Shown here: piece after piece, positions 10,576 through 21,363 of the stretch | Position numbering within the stretch: the first letter of the stretch is position 1 | How the letters are laid out: each line of letters opens with the position of its first letter | DNA from: Branchiostoma floridae | Lineage: Eukaryota; Chordata; Leptocardii; Amphioxiformes; Branchiostomatidae | DNA: 46,208 bases | Assembly (NCBI RefSeq): GCF_000003815.2 | Contig: NC_049980.1 | Span: 33,452,946 to 33,499,153 of the forward strand | Direction: 5' to 3' | The notes under the pieces: generated by a model | Databases searched by the model: none | What the model was told of the DNA's origin: nothing | What the model saw: only the letters and a program-made list of their open reading frames with translations | Translations under genes and position numbers: made by a program

Positions 10576-11294
10576 GTACACAAAAAATGAATTTCAAGTG
10601 TAGAATGTATAAGGAGTCACACCATGCCAGCTGCCTGTAGGTGGAAATGGATTTTACTACATGTTTCTGTGGAGCCTTGCAGATTTGTATCATACCATAT
10701 TTCATGTGGAGTATCACGATTGTGAGATAGCTACCATATCTGTATGATATTTGTGTATGGTAATGTACTAAGTGTATGAAGCATATTGTTGGGATTCAAG
10801 TATCATATGCACAATCTGACCTTTCTTTTGTTATTTGTTAGCTATAGAATTTTAGATTCAAGCTCTGAAGAGAGGTAGTATACTACTAGTATGCTAGTAA
10901 GGTTAGTAATCAGGTTTTGCTGATATTCTACTTTATTCTATGATATGCACCCAAAATCGTATCAGTGCACTTTAAGTTTTCTGCACCAGTGTGCCCATTC
11001 CCAAAAATGAGTTTTGAACTCAGAATATGAAGGAAAATCATTATATGTCACTGCCTGTAGGCTGATATAAATTTTACTACAGTACATGTTTTCTGTGGAC
11101 CTAGCAGATTTGTATCACACCATATTTCATATGGAGTATCGCGATCCTGAGATAGCCGCCATATCTGTATGATACATGGCACAAACCTTCTGTGCATGCA
11201 GAAATCGATGGGGAGACTTTAACTAGCTCCTACCGATAGCAGAGACAGATTCCCTCCCTCAGCAAACTGTAACCTCTGGTGTGGATCTACTGAA

Positions 11295-11985
11295 GAGATA
11301 TGAGATTGGTATTAGTGTTCTAGTTTCTGATAAATCCACATATATGTTATCTAAATGTGCTCTCATAGGAAATTTGTAAAGGCAGAAGTTAAGATGTTTC
11401 TATTTTCATAAGGTAATAAAGGTGATATGAATCTTGTCAAAACATTTGAAATCTGTATCAGTGTTCTACTTTCTAATAAAACCACATATATGTTATCTAA
11501 ATGTGCTGTTATACTATAGGAAATTTGTAAAGACAGAAGTTAAGATGCTTTCATTTTCATAAGTAATAAACTCCTGATATGTATCTTGCCAGCACAATTG
11601 AAATATGTATTAGTGTTCTACTTTCTAATAATAAAACCACAAATATGTAATCTAAATGAACTCTAATAGGAAATTTGTAAAGGCAGAGGTAAAATGCTTT
11701 CGTTTTCATAAGTAATAAACTCCTGATATTTATCTTGACATAATATTTGAAATCTGTATCATCATCCTACATTAAGATACAATCCAAATACTTTATCTTA
11801 ATGTCCCTGTTTATGAAATTTGTAATTCAGGCAGAAGGAAAATGCTTTCGCTTTTTGTAAGGCAGTAAACCTGACACATATGTTGCCAAAAACATTTGAT
11901 CAACATCCTGCTTTCCAATCAAACCACATATATGTCATCTAAATGTACCTGCGTATGAAATTTGTAATGGCAGAGGTAAAATACT
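11295..11985 (+). repeat. Tandem array, about five units of 140-152 bp
   Basis: Landmark 'gtgttctactttctaataaaaccacata' or its variants recur at about 11315, 11461, 11613, 11762 and 11901, with 'gaaatttgtaaaggcagaagt' following each. The units are diverged by substitutions and small indels and have no conserved open frame. It is a local minisatellite-type array in intron 1. Confidence 0.85.
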
Positions 11986-13830
11986 TGGGTTGTTTACGGG
12001 GGTGATGAAAAATGTATACACATATTTTATTACGTGGATGTCTAACCTTCATTGACGTAAAAATCTATATATATTTGAGTTTGTAGGTTTAGTGTAGATA
12101 TTGTTTTACATAGTGTTTAGGTTTATGGTCGGCAAGGTAAACATACAATTATATTATCCGGTCGCATATGAAACCTACGGCTATATTTTTGTGTGGTTCT
12201 TGACATTGGTGAATGCATGTTCATTCAATCATGTGCAATTGAACAGTTATTAAGTTGCCATCATTATTTTTTTAATGCCTTTTTATGCTTGATTGCTTTG
12301 ACAGAATTTTGTAGAATGAGTAGTGTCTTTGAGAGCAAGAAGGACATTTTTGTCCACCTTGAAATGCCTCAATGTCAAGAAAATAAACGAATACAAATCT
12401 GTTTTCAACAACTTCCTATTTTACTTGTAGCTTTTGGGCCAAGCCAGAAAGACATCATGTATATCATTATTAGAAGCTAGTCCGCTGTTTTTATTGTAAA
12501 CCATTACACTTTAAATGATTCACAACTCTGATTGAGATGCCTATAACATGTCTTTATGCCACTGATGACCTAGTTTCAAAATGGTTGTTTTTGAGGACGC
12601 TTGATTTTATGACCGGTAAATGTTAGGAGAGATGACAACTTTTGAATCATCACATTAACTCGGCAATTGGAATACTGTAAAATCTTTAACCTTTAGCGTT
12701 TTTTTTACAGCTGGGATGGAAAAGGAGGTTTTTGCATTGTTTCAGAAATAATGTAATTTGTGTAATAATTTGTACCATGCTTGTGTAAAATATGTGTATA
12801 GCCTTATTAGGACTTTAACTTATGTAAACTGTATCTCTGTTATATGTTTTGTCTGAACCCTACCCTTTACCTCATGACCTTAATAAAAAGCAGCCTGTGG
12901 CTCGATTTGAGCTTTCATGAATAAACAAAGGTTCAAACAAACAAACAAATAATTCTGTATACAAGGCAAGCTTATTCGTGGTGTCATGGATTTGCGGTGG
13001 AGAGGTCACACAAAAAAATGCAGAAATAGATTAAATCTGCTGCAAAGGTTTCAGGATTTATGGTATCCCATTTATACCGAATGGAGATGTAGGTAAATAT
13101 GTATTCAGTGCTATTAAATCAAACAACCTTCTTGAACATTTGCTTTGTCTTCAATGTAATTGGGCATACAAATATAAATTGATAAGATACAAGGCATGTT
13201 CTGTATCTGGTGTCTAAACTCTACTGTAAATAATAGCGTTTGTATACATTCCTACCTGGCAGATTGTGAATGTCTAGTTCGCAAAGTATTGATCCTTTGT
13301 ATGTGATGGCTTTGCTAATTATATCATTATAAATACATCACTATTGAGGTTTGACCTAGATGTGAAATGCCATCATCTGTAATGACCATTGTTATGTACA
13401 TAGCGAAGAAATCACAACCATATGGGTCTGACCAGGCTTTTAACCAGGCAAACGTTCAGAGTTCATCTGGACGTGCTTTTCTTAAAATAGCAAGAAATTG
13501 AATGCACTGGATGCCCTTACACAGGGGAAAAGATCCTCTAACAAGCATGAAATTCTGATTGACTAAGGATGCCTCTAGGTCATTTGTGGTCACAGTAAAC
13601 AGCTCTCTGACAGTAATTTTGCACCATTTTAACTTAAAATTGTAGAAAATCCACTACAATAGTCGCACCTAAATCATTTACCACGAAATTTGGACCCCCT
13701 ATAATACAATCCTAGCCAAAAGCCTGGGTCTGACAGTGTAGCCAGGGCACCATTTTGAAACGTGCTAAGTTCTTGGTTCTAGCCAGAATGGACGTGCACA
13801 CAGAATGATCATGTGAAACAAGGAAGAATT
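11986..13830. other. Intron 1 interior with LINE-tail-like and repeat fragments
   Basis: An open frame at about 12193-12480 has no recognisable product. The stretch 12840-12950 looks like a non-LTR retrotransposon 3' end: 'ttaataaaaagcagcctgtg' leading to 'gaataaacaaag' and a (CAAA)n tail. Fragments of the 'cagtgtttt' family lie at about 12675-12745 and 12965-13068. Nothing else was recognised. Confidence 0.45.
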
Positions 13831-14227
13831 AGCAAAAGGCAAGCTGAATCTTAGCAACGTAATGTATTTTTTTTGTAAACACTAAAACAGGAAGAAATTT
13901 TCAACTATTTGCAGTACTGTGAACATAAGCTGAACGGAATGGTTTATGTATAGGTTGAAGCCACAGAAAGACGTCTACATTTACCATGTCATTTAGAATG
14001 AATCATAGTATGATGAAGGGGTTATTGCCAAAGTAGCAAAAGGCAAGCTGAATCTTAGCAAGTATTTTTTTTTGTAAACAGAAAGAAACTCTCAACTATT
14101 TGCAGTAGTGCGAATGTAAGTTGTACAGAATGGTTTCTGTGTAGGATGAAGCCACAGAAAGATGTCTGCATTTACCTCATCATCAAGAATGAATCATACA
14201 ATGATGAAGGGGTTATTGCCATCGTAG
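13831..14227 (+). repeat. Tandem duplication, 204-bp unit
   Basis: 'agcaaaaggcaagctgaatc' begins units at 13831 and 14035. Both continue through 'tcaactatttgcagta', 'gaagccacagaaaga' and 'gatgaaggggttattgcca'. The second lacks a short stretch after the poly-T. The copies are about 85-90% alike by eye. It is non-coding. Confidence 0.85.
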
Positions 14228-15910
14228 GAAACATGCATTATAGCTGGGATTCTGTGCCCATGAATATTAAAAGATGATTTTACATTTCTGTTCAAGCATA
14301 CCTTCCAAGTAGTTTGAGCAAATACCAGTGAAGTATCCATTCCACAACGCATCATTACCAGTTATAGCCTTACAGATGTATGCATATTTCTTTACTAGTA
14401 CTGGTTTGTTCAATGCAGGGCCATTTGACCACTTCTAGGCAATGAACTAAGTTGATAGATGGTGATGATTGTTGTGCTAGGAGATAGCGGTGAACACTGG
14501 TTTTCAAAAATGAAGGCTTGAAAGAGGGAAACAGTTATCATTGAGAGAGTTCCATACTGAGCTAGTTTGGCAGTCAGGAGCAAATGTATTCCTTTAGAAG
14601 GACTGTTACTTGAGCAGCATAATAATGTGAGCTAAAGGAAAAGCTAGTATTAGTTGAAAGGCTCTCAACAGAGGGACAAGGAGGATGAAATCATTAGAGC
14701 AATCATTCTAATATACAGGAAATCTTGAAATATTCACAGTGGTTCTATTTTCATAGATCTTGCTGTGTCTCATCTATGAATTCATGTCACCACAAATACA
14801 TGTATGCTGTAATCTGTAAATTGGTACTGTAAACCCATCTAATATTGCAGTTGGTGATTTGATGGTTGTGGGAAACATAGTAGTTCAATGCATTTTATTT
14901 TACTGGAAGGAACAAGGTTATAGTCCTATAGTCGGCCTAAGCACAGTGATGAACTAATTGCGATGATGAAATTTTAGCGGTTGAATCATCATCATCATCA
15001 TCCGGGCGTGCTGGTTGTACGGATGGACATGACTCTCTTCCTCCATCCTTTCCTATCCTCCATAGCCTTAGGCAGATCTTCAGCCGAGCAGCCAGAATCA
15101 TCACAAATTGAATAGTGACTGCTAAAGGTGCTAAAATTAAGTTACAAGTGAACAAGTCGTGAATTACAGTATACAGCTTCAATCAGTAAATATAGTAAGA
15201 TTCTGATTTTCCTCCCTGCCCCCTATTTCCAATTTGCTGAATTTTTAAAAAGAAATGTCTGAGAAATGAAAAATAATAAAGTAATATGGCCTAACACCGG
15301 GACGTCTCAGTCAGCCACAGTAAGCACTGCATTCCCTGTCCAGAGTGCTGAAACCTTGGTGGTAATGCATACAGCCTTCCGCTGACCTGACGGTGATCAT
15401 TCATGCATCGTGTGTGCATTCGTCCATTGAACACTCGGCACTACATGCTTTCAGCATCCGTAATGCTTAGGATTGGATGGCCTTTCAGTGCACTGGCTGT
15501 AGTAAGAGGGCTCGAAATTTGCTTTTTTTAAAAAGATATTTCCAAAATTTAGAATATTTCAGCAAAACACAATTTTGATGAGCTTTGAAAATTCAAACAA
15601 GATTGTAGTATAACAAATGTTGTATTTTGTTTTCTAACCTTACGTGTTAAGATTATGTGTACAGTAGTAGAATAATACTACACAAAAATATTGTAGGTGC
15701 ACCGGTGCTTCTACGGTCCATAATATGATGATAAGATGCACAGCTCTAGATTTCGGTGTACCCGGTATTTCCGCATCTCCATCTATGCAGTCAGTATGAT
15801 ATCCCTTCATCATCACAGACCAGCTTCGCGGACATGTAGCACAGTAGCAGCTGGTTATATTACACTGAATCTCCTGTCACACCTTTAAAGCTATTTAGTA
15901 AGGACGTAAC
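14228..15910. other. Intron 1 interior, no feature seen
   Basis: AT-rich sequence with a short CAT microsatellite at about 14988-15001 and an isolated 'agggctcgaaatttg' word near 15508 that matches the end of the 'ctcgaaatac' elements without a recognisable partner end. No exon was recognised. Confidence 0.45.
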
Positions 15911-16105
15911 TCTACTGCACCTTTATCCGTAGGGTAACCTATATCCATTGTTTTTAAAAACAAGGCATTTAGGGATATCAAGTCAATGGAAGGTGCAAAT
16001 TGCAATATTTTCAAAATGCTTCAGTGTGAAGCCATCGTCCTTCCGTCGACTTGATATACTGGAATAAACTTGATATCCTTGTTAAAACAACAGATATCAA
16101 CTAGC
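15911..16105. mobile_element. MITE-like 'gttcacctttatcc' element, deleted copy
   Basis: It begins 'ctactgcacctttatccgtagggtaacctatatcc', then 'gggatatcaagtcaatgg' and 'cgtcgacttgatat', and ends 'cagatatcaactagc'. Compared with full copies at 25628-25838 and 25903-26113, the right end has lost the 'aggttaccc...ggataaaggtg' part of its inverted repeat. It has no coding capacity. Confidence 0.75.
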
Positions 16106-16373
16106 ATTGACAACATGAGGCAATGAGTTCCATTTGAAGATAATTCTAGGGAAAACAAATCTTTAAATTTTCAGCCCTGTATATGCTTTCAGGCCTGAGG
16201 AATAGGCTAACCTCTATGCGGTAATGGCAACAGAAATGGTCACATAAAATCTTGTATTTTCTCCAGAATGTGCTCCTGTGGTCAACTTTTACCAACATTG
16301 TTCGGTTTATATCAAATGTTTCATTGGGTAAAAGTAGTACAAGAAGTCTGGAAATAGCAGTCGAGAAATATGT

Positions 16374-16477
16374 GGAAATTTGCAAATTATCATATTTAAC
16401 TCACTGTGATGTACAGCATGTGAAATGTTTTTAACTTGTTCATAAAGTCTGTTAAATATGATAATTTGCAAATTTCC
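16374..16477. repeat. Perfect 27-bp inverted repeat with 50-base loop
   Basis: Bases 16374-16400 and 16451-16477 are exact reverse complements (left arm starts GGAAATTTGCAAATTATC). The arms are AT-rich and do not recur elsewhere in the window. Overall size (104 bases) is within the range of a transcribed hairpin such as a microRNA precursor, but a fold-back mobile-element remnant is equally likely. Confidence 0.85.
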
Positions 16478-17053
16478 AGATGCATAGTGTGATCTTTTGG
16501 TCATATTTTACTGACATTCTACAGTCTGCAGTCCACTAGTTTCAGATTTATAAGTCTCAGACACAATTTCCTTCATTTTGAGGGCCAAATTTAAAGAAAT
16601 AAAGCCAATTTTCTCAAATTTGTTACAAAATATTAGAAAAGCCCAATATGCTGGTTGGAACACAGCTTTGGGGCCCAAATCACAGCATACTATGGGATCC
16701 AGTACTGGGCCCCTGTGCTCAAATGTGCTGTTGAGAATCCTGCACTGGACGGCGAGCATGTCCAAGTTATAGATTCCATGGCCGGTTCTGAAGATCGACG
16801 TTCTGATCGACATTCTACTTAATGCACCCCAATTGTTTTTCTCTGTGCACCAAGAAAGGAATTTCGATCCCTGAAGTTGAAGTTTGAGATTCCTTGTGCT
16901 CGCCAAACGGTTGATCTCCCGCGCTGCCTCGCATGCTTCCCTCTCCCCTGTGACCTCATTACTGGCGCTCGGCGGCACATATGCACGCCGACGAACACTC
17001 ATGAATTTTCCTTGCTCCTGACGGCTCTACCACCTGGGCTGCCCCGAGAGACA
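16478..17053. other. Unassigned segment with a GC-balanced, CpG-containing part (16870-17050)
   Basis: A minus-strand frame of about 164 codons (16508-17002) is open but matches no family I recognise and has no splice context. The 16870-17050 portion has more balanced composition than the surrounding intron and includes 'gatctcccgcgctgcctc' and 'ctggcgctcggcggcac'. It could be an intronic regulatory block. This is suggestion only. Confidence 0.3.
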
Positions 17054-17412
17054 TGCTACTGTAAACTCGCTTACTTTTGTGGTGGTTTTATTCTGGGGGA
17101 GGGGAGAAAGGGTGGATTTTGCAGTGTTTAAGATTTGCGGTGGAAACCATGCTGTATATTAGTCATACAAGGAATGCAGTCAAAGTGTCATGAATTCGAG
17201 GCATTACCAGGAAACTGCAAAAGTTTTATTCTTTACAGTTTTTGTGTAGGTTAAATTTCTAGGGGGGAGGGAAAAGGAGGTTTTTCAGTGTTTTAGATTT
17301 GCGATAGAAACAATTCTGTTGTTCATAAAGGTACACACATTCACAGTGGTATGAATTATAGGTAGAGGCATCACCAGAAAAACTGCAAAAGTTTCAGGAT
17401 TTACAGTATTCC
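17054..17412 (+). repeat. Two adjacent copies of the 'aggtttttgcagtgttt' repeat
   Basis: The first copy (17054-17247) runs from 'tactgtaaactcgcttac' through 'gattttgcagtgtttaag', 'tttgcggtggaaacc' and 'aaactgcaaaagtttt' to 'tttacagt'. The second (about 17240-17412) repeats the order through 'ggtttttcagtgttttag', 'gatagaaacaattctg' and 'actgcaaaagtttcagg' to 'atttacagtatt'. The ends 'actgtaaa' and 'tttacagt' are inverted, like the 'ctgtaaatgca' MITE. The two copies share or abut one terminus. Confidence 0.75.
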
Positions 17413-18299
17413 TGCAGGTCAGATTTCTGTAATCGTTTCGTGGAAAAGCAGCTCGCTCAAGCTTACAAGGTCGTCGGAATGACATTCTCCGGGGCGTACA
17501 TTTGCATGTCGTCAGGGAAGAGCTCTTAAGCCAGGAAGACAAGACTTGCATCGCTTGAACCATCCTAGTTCTCAATATCTGAATCTTCATCTTGCGAGTT
17601 TATGTTCTGAAGTGATTGGTCATCAGTATTGATCCTGAAGAAGCTGACAGTGGTTGTTGAAGATTCGATCCCTGTGTACTTTTGCGTTGGAGGAAAGTTT
17701 AGCTTTGAAGTGATATAAATCAATGTAATTTTCAAAATGGCTGCAGCAAGAAATCATGCAATACAACTTCAGAATAATTTCTGACAAAATTTGTAACAAA
17801 ATCTGCCATGATTTGTAACGAAATCAAGAACAACCTGCACAGTCTGCATTATTTTGTACATGTGAATTTGGTGACAAATTCTCCCCAGAATCTTTTAGTA
17901 TAGTGGAGGGGCTGGCAAAACTAACCTGAACCAATGCGCTGCGCTTTCATGAAAATGGGTTCATTTTGCAATGACAGAGGGTGTCAAATACTACAAGTAT
18001 GATATACTACTGTGATTCCTTTGATGTGAAGTGGCAAAACGACTATTGTTTTGATCATTGCTCATTCACAAGTTATTGCAGACAATGCCGACTGGAAAAG
18101 TGATGCCACTTGGCACAAAAATCTGTGAATTTTCATCAATTCTAGCAAAACTAACCAAGAAAATAGGGAAGAAACACACTAAATTTCAAAAGTAGTATAG
18201 TGGAGCTGGGCTAGGACTAGGAGTATAGTGAGGGCCTCCGTTATTCCATCCTCTGGGGAGGACTCGGTGACAAGTTTGGCAGCACTAAATACTGTTTGG
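17413..18299. other. Intron 1 interior, no feature seen
   Basis: Unassigned sequence. A minus-strand open frame (17285-17590) overlaps the preceding repeat and is not recognised. No shared repeat or splice-bounded frame was noticed. Confidence 0.45.
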
Positions 18300-18897
18300 A
18301 TATCGCTGTAGCTTATCTACAGTTGAGCTCCTGGTTCCAATTAGCCGGTAACTGGGAAATCCAGGTACAGATCCTGGGTAGGGCATCTCGGTCGGAGCTG
18401 TAGCATCTTTCAGAAGAGACAAAAATGGGGGTCCCATGTGCAAGGAGCAGGACTCTAGCCAGCTCGAAATTTTTTTCCGTCAGCCAATTCCCATTGTTGC
18501 AAAAACACTATTCCAGGAGCTAGAAAGACTGAATTGAGACCTTGAAAAACGGGTTTTGATGAGATAATCGTATGCAAAAGGGCACCGACACACTTTGTCA
18601 ACAATAATAACAATAGCAAAACAAACAGTGTGTGGCTTTTTCGGCCGTGGACGGCGTCCCCAATCCGCCTGTAGCTTCCACCAAGGATTTTTGTCCGTCA
18701 AGGTTGACGGATTGGTTTTAACATTTTTCTGTCGCACGCAGCAAATTTCTGTCAATTGACGGAAAAACGGACGCTGGCTGTATCTCAAAAATGTGATAGG
18801 GAAGGGCTAGCAACCCCTCCCTGTAAAAATATTTCCGGCAAGGAAACTTGCTGCCCTATGTTCCACTAGAAACTACAAGGTAAACAACAACAACAAC
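18300..18897 (+). mobile_element. tRNA-headed SINE interrupted by a 330-bp insert
   Basis: The SINE head and early body (18300-18462) and the late body (18796-18897, 'gggctagcaacccctccctg' to 'aggaaacttgctgcc') match the copy at 8951. Between them lies about 330 bp absent from that copy, starting 'agctcgaaatttttttccgtc' and ending in inverted 'ttgacgg / ccgtcaa' words around 'gctggctgt', probably a nested element. The SINE ends in a (CAA)n tail at about 18884-18897, only some 58 bp before the splice acceptor at 18955. Confidence 0.7.
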
Positions 18898-18955
18898 GTA
18901 AATAGTACATGTAATAACAAAACCAACTAAATCTGTTGAATTTTGCTGTTCACAG

Positions 18956-20379
18956 GAAAGCGAGGAGGAAAGCAGACCACGGATATGACGAAGGGCGCCG
19001 GCGGAGGCGGTCGCGCCGGGCGCCGCGGAAAAGGGCGGCAGAGAGGCGGGAAAGGAAACCAGCAAAACCAGGACGACGACGGACAGTTGACCAATGAGCA
19101 GCCAGTGTTTAACGGTGCTAACGGTATGTCGACTGAAGAGACCACACACTCAGAGCCGGAGGAGGTTGTGATGGAGAGGGAGGGGGCTTCCAGTCAAGAG
19201 CCTACAGAAGAATCAGCTGTTAGTAATGGCGTAGATGAGAACGATTCCGCAGAGGCAGACTTGGACAGAGGCTCGGCCGCTGAGGCAAAGTCTTCAGCTG
19301 AAAGTAAGACTGCATCCCAGTCACCAAGACATCGTGTAAGAGGCGAGATCGACCCTGAACTGGAGTCCGACCATTCTGTTTACGAGGACGCCAAAGAGCC
19401 AGACCAGGACAATACGGAGAACATGGAGGACAACACCAGTGAGGATGGGGAAGTGGTGGAGTCCGAGGGAGCTGGTACAGAGCAGGAGGAGGATGGCAGC
19501 CAGGAGCAGGCTGAAGAGGATGTGCATCAAGACGAGGAGGCGGAAGGTGACAGGTCAGAACCCGACGAACAAGAGGTCGAAGGGCAAGGGTCGGGAGCTG
19601 AAGGTGAGGGGTTAGAAGAGGAAGAGGTTGAAGGTCAAGGTTCAGAGCCGGAAGATGCTCAACAAGTTGAGGACACTGATCTTGCCGATGGGCCAGGAGA
19701 TGGAGAAGAGGAAGTGGATGCTGGGCAGGATGTGCCTGAAGATGAGGATGCGGAGGAAAATGAAGAACCAGAGGACAGTACACAAACTGTGGGCAGTGAA
19801 GAAAATGCTGAAGAGATGGAAGAAGAAGAAGAAGAGCAAGAGGAGGAGGAGGAAGATGAGGAAATGGAAGAGGAGGAAGATGAAGAAGAAGATGAAGAAG
19901 AAGAGGAGGAGGTTGAAGAGAATGGAGAGGAAGAAGATGATGAAAATGGAGCTGATGAAGGAGAAGAGGAAGAAGTGTCTCCGGAGGAAAATGTAGACGA
20001 AGAAACCACGGCAGAAACTGATGCGCATCAAGAGCAACCAGAGGTTGAATCTGACCCTGCTGAGAATGGAAACATGACAGTACAGCAAGATGGTACAGGC
20101 GATGTTCTCACTGCGGCCTGCAGCAAGCTAGTCAGCGAAGCCGGTACAGGCACGCCCGCAGATGCAGACTCCAGACATGGCTGTGACCGGGCCTTCATCA
20201 ACGTGGAGCTACTCAAGTCGGAGAGCAGGAGAAAGCCTCCCGCGGCCACCAGAGTCCGGGGCCCGAGGGATGAGTATGAGGAGGATGCGGCGGAGGAGGA
20301 CCAGCTTCCCCAGGAGGATGCTAAGGACCTGCAGGACGATGAGGAGGAGCTGGACCGGGAGGTGGAGAGTTACACTCAG
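18956..20379 (+). CDS. X11/Mint-like adaptor, large exon 2: basic head and acidic Glu-rich region
   Basis: The acceptor is TTGCTGTTCACAG|GA and the donor is ACTCAG|GTGAGA. The exon is open for 475 codons, the first shared with the previous exon, and ends in phase 0. If exon 1 is not used, the first ATG is at 18985. Residues about 17-48 are rich in Gly, Arg and Lys. Then comes a long Glu/Asp/Ser/Gln region with near-uninterrupted glutamate runs (coded around 19800-19980). A last part with 'ELLKSESRRKPPAATR' leads to 'EVESYTQ'. In vertebrate X11/Mint proteins the N-terminus is also acidic, poorly conserved and binds Munc18; 'SYTQ' plus the next exon's 'EDLHDHL' resembles the end of that region. 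The family assignment rests on exons 3 and 4. The glutamate runs are coded by GAA/GAG repeats and may vary in length. Confidence 0.8.
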
Positions 20380-21225
20380 GTGAGATGGTCCATTGATGTT
20401 CATAGTTATCTTGTACATCTAGAACAATTTGTTTTTTTCTTTTCCTTGATTTTCAGGCTTTTAGCTGGGATTTTATCATAGGGTGTCCAAATTTCTTGCC
20501 GTTCAGAGAGTGCTGCAGGTGCGAGAATTGTAGGGGGTCTGAGGACATCCTCACTCAGAAAATTTTGAAATTTATAACTCTCTGAAACACCATTTCCCAC
20601 ATCTTGATTTGCAAATTTGGGGGACTGAAGCAAATTTACTGTCAGACAGGCCACATGTGACCTATAGCATCCCTGGTCAATCAGAATTTCATGCTTGTCA
20701 GAGGATGTGCTCCCCAGTGTAAGGGCGTACAATTTCAGTTATTTTTTTAACAGGCCGTACAATGTACGCCTGTACGGCTGCCTGGCTAAAAGCCTGTTGA
20801 TGTTACTTGCTTATGTACCTTTGTTATCATCAGCAGTAAGTTGTTTGATTATATGTATCTCAACTAAACTGTGTGATCTCAGTGTGGGGGAAGACCCACA
20901 AAACCTTTTCGATTCCTGATCTGGATGTCATAGGTTCCTGATCTGTTTGTACTGTGCAATTTATTTCTTTTTATGTGCAAATAAACAATAAGCAAACAAG
21001 AAACAAACAACTAATATGTTTAAATTTGGTTAATGTTGCGGAATTGTCATTTAAGTTGTTATAGTATATATTTCTAGTTCTTAAGTAAGTAATGGTATTG
21101 CATTTTTACTTGTATTGTAAAGGGCTCCAGGACGATTAGCACACACATGTGGTTTCAGTATTGGAGTTTCTTAATAAACATATACATAAACATAAACATA
21201 AACACAAACATGCCCCCAACCACAG
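20380..21225 (+). other. Intron 2 with LINE 3' tails
   Basis: An 846-bp intron between phase-0 exons. Two retroposon tails are visible: 20880-21010 ('gtgcaaataaacaataagc' then AAACAAAC) and 21105-21210, where 'aagggctccaggacgattag' and '(cataaa)n' resemble the 'ggaccccaggaagaat...aataaa' end typical of L2/CR1-type LINEs. The second tail runs almost into the acceptor CCCCCAACCACAG, leaving a weak polypyrimidine tract. Confidence 0.6.
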
Positions 21226-21363
21226 GAGGACCTTCACGACCACCTGGGACAGAGACTGCCAGGTGTGCTGGAGGACAGATCACCTGTGAAGACTCAGGTG
21301 CAGCGGGAAGCCATCAGTCTGGCCCTGAAGGACATACAAAACGCCATCGCTCAGAGCAAGAAG
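21226..21363 (+). CDS. X11/Mint-like adaptor, exon 3 (46 codons)
   Basis: Bounded by AACCACAG|GAGGAC and AGCAAGAAG|GTGAAC, 138 bp, phase 0 at both ends. It contains 'REAISLALKDIQNAIAQSKK', which corresponds to the 'AISLAIKDIKEAIEE' helix that precedes the PTB domain in vertebrate X11/Mint (from knowledge of the family). Preceding residues 'EDRSPVKTQ' are polar linker. Together with exon 4 this is the main evidence for the family call. It is flanked by LINE-derived intron sequence upstream and a GT microsatellite downstream. Confidence 0.85.

Larger units (their letters stand above)
9593..11180 (+). repeat. Three direct copies of a 'ctgcctgtagg...ttttactac' unit
   Basis: Units begin at about 9593, 10631 and 11051. 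They share 'ctgcctgtagg', 'ttttactac', 'tttctgtgga', 'gatcctgagatag' and 'atctgtatgatat' in order; the third is cut off near 11180. Spacing of the second and third is 420 bp. The first is longer (1038 bp) because roughly 640 bp, including a SINE, has been inserted at about 9940-10580. The end of the first unit resumes after the insertion ('aaaaaatgaatttcaagtgtagaat'). Confidence 0.7.

Noticed and set aside
11295-11985. CRISPR-like array
   Set aside because: Units are contiguous diverged tandem repeats without unique spacers, in animal intron DNA.
16508-17002. 164-codon minus-strand gene
   Set aside because: No recognisable motif, no splice or promoter context, biased composition of AT-rich intron sequence.
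19628-19996. Lys/Met-rich plus-strand frame inside exon 2
   Set aside because: Frame-shifted shadow of the glutamate repeats.
19220-20249. Pro/Leu-, Ser- and Phe/Ile-rich minus-strand frames over the acidic exon
   Set aside because: These are antisense shadows of GAA/GAG/GAT codons of the Mint-like exon.
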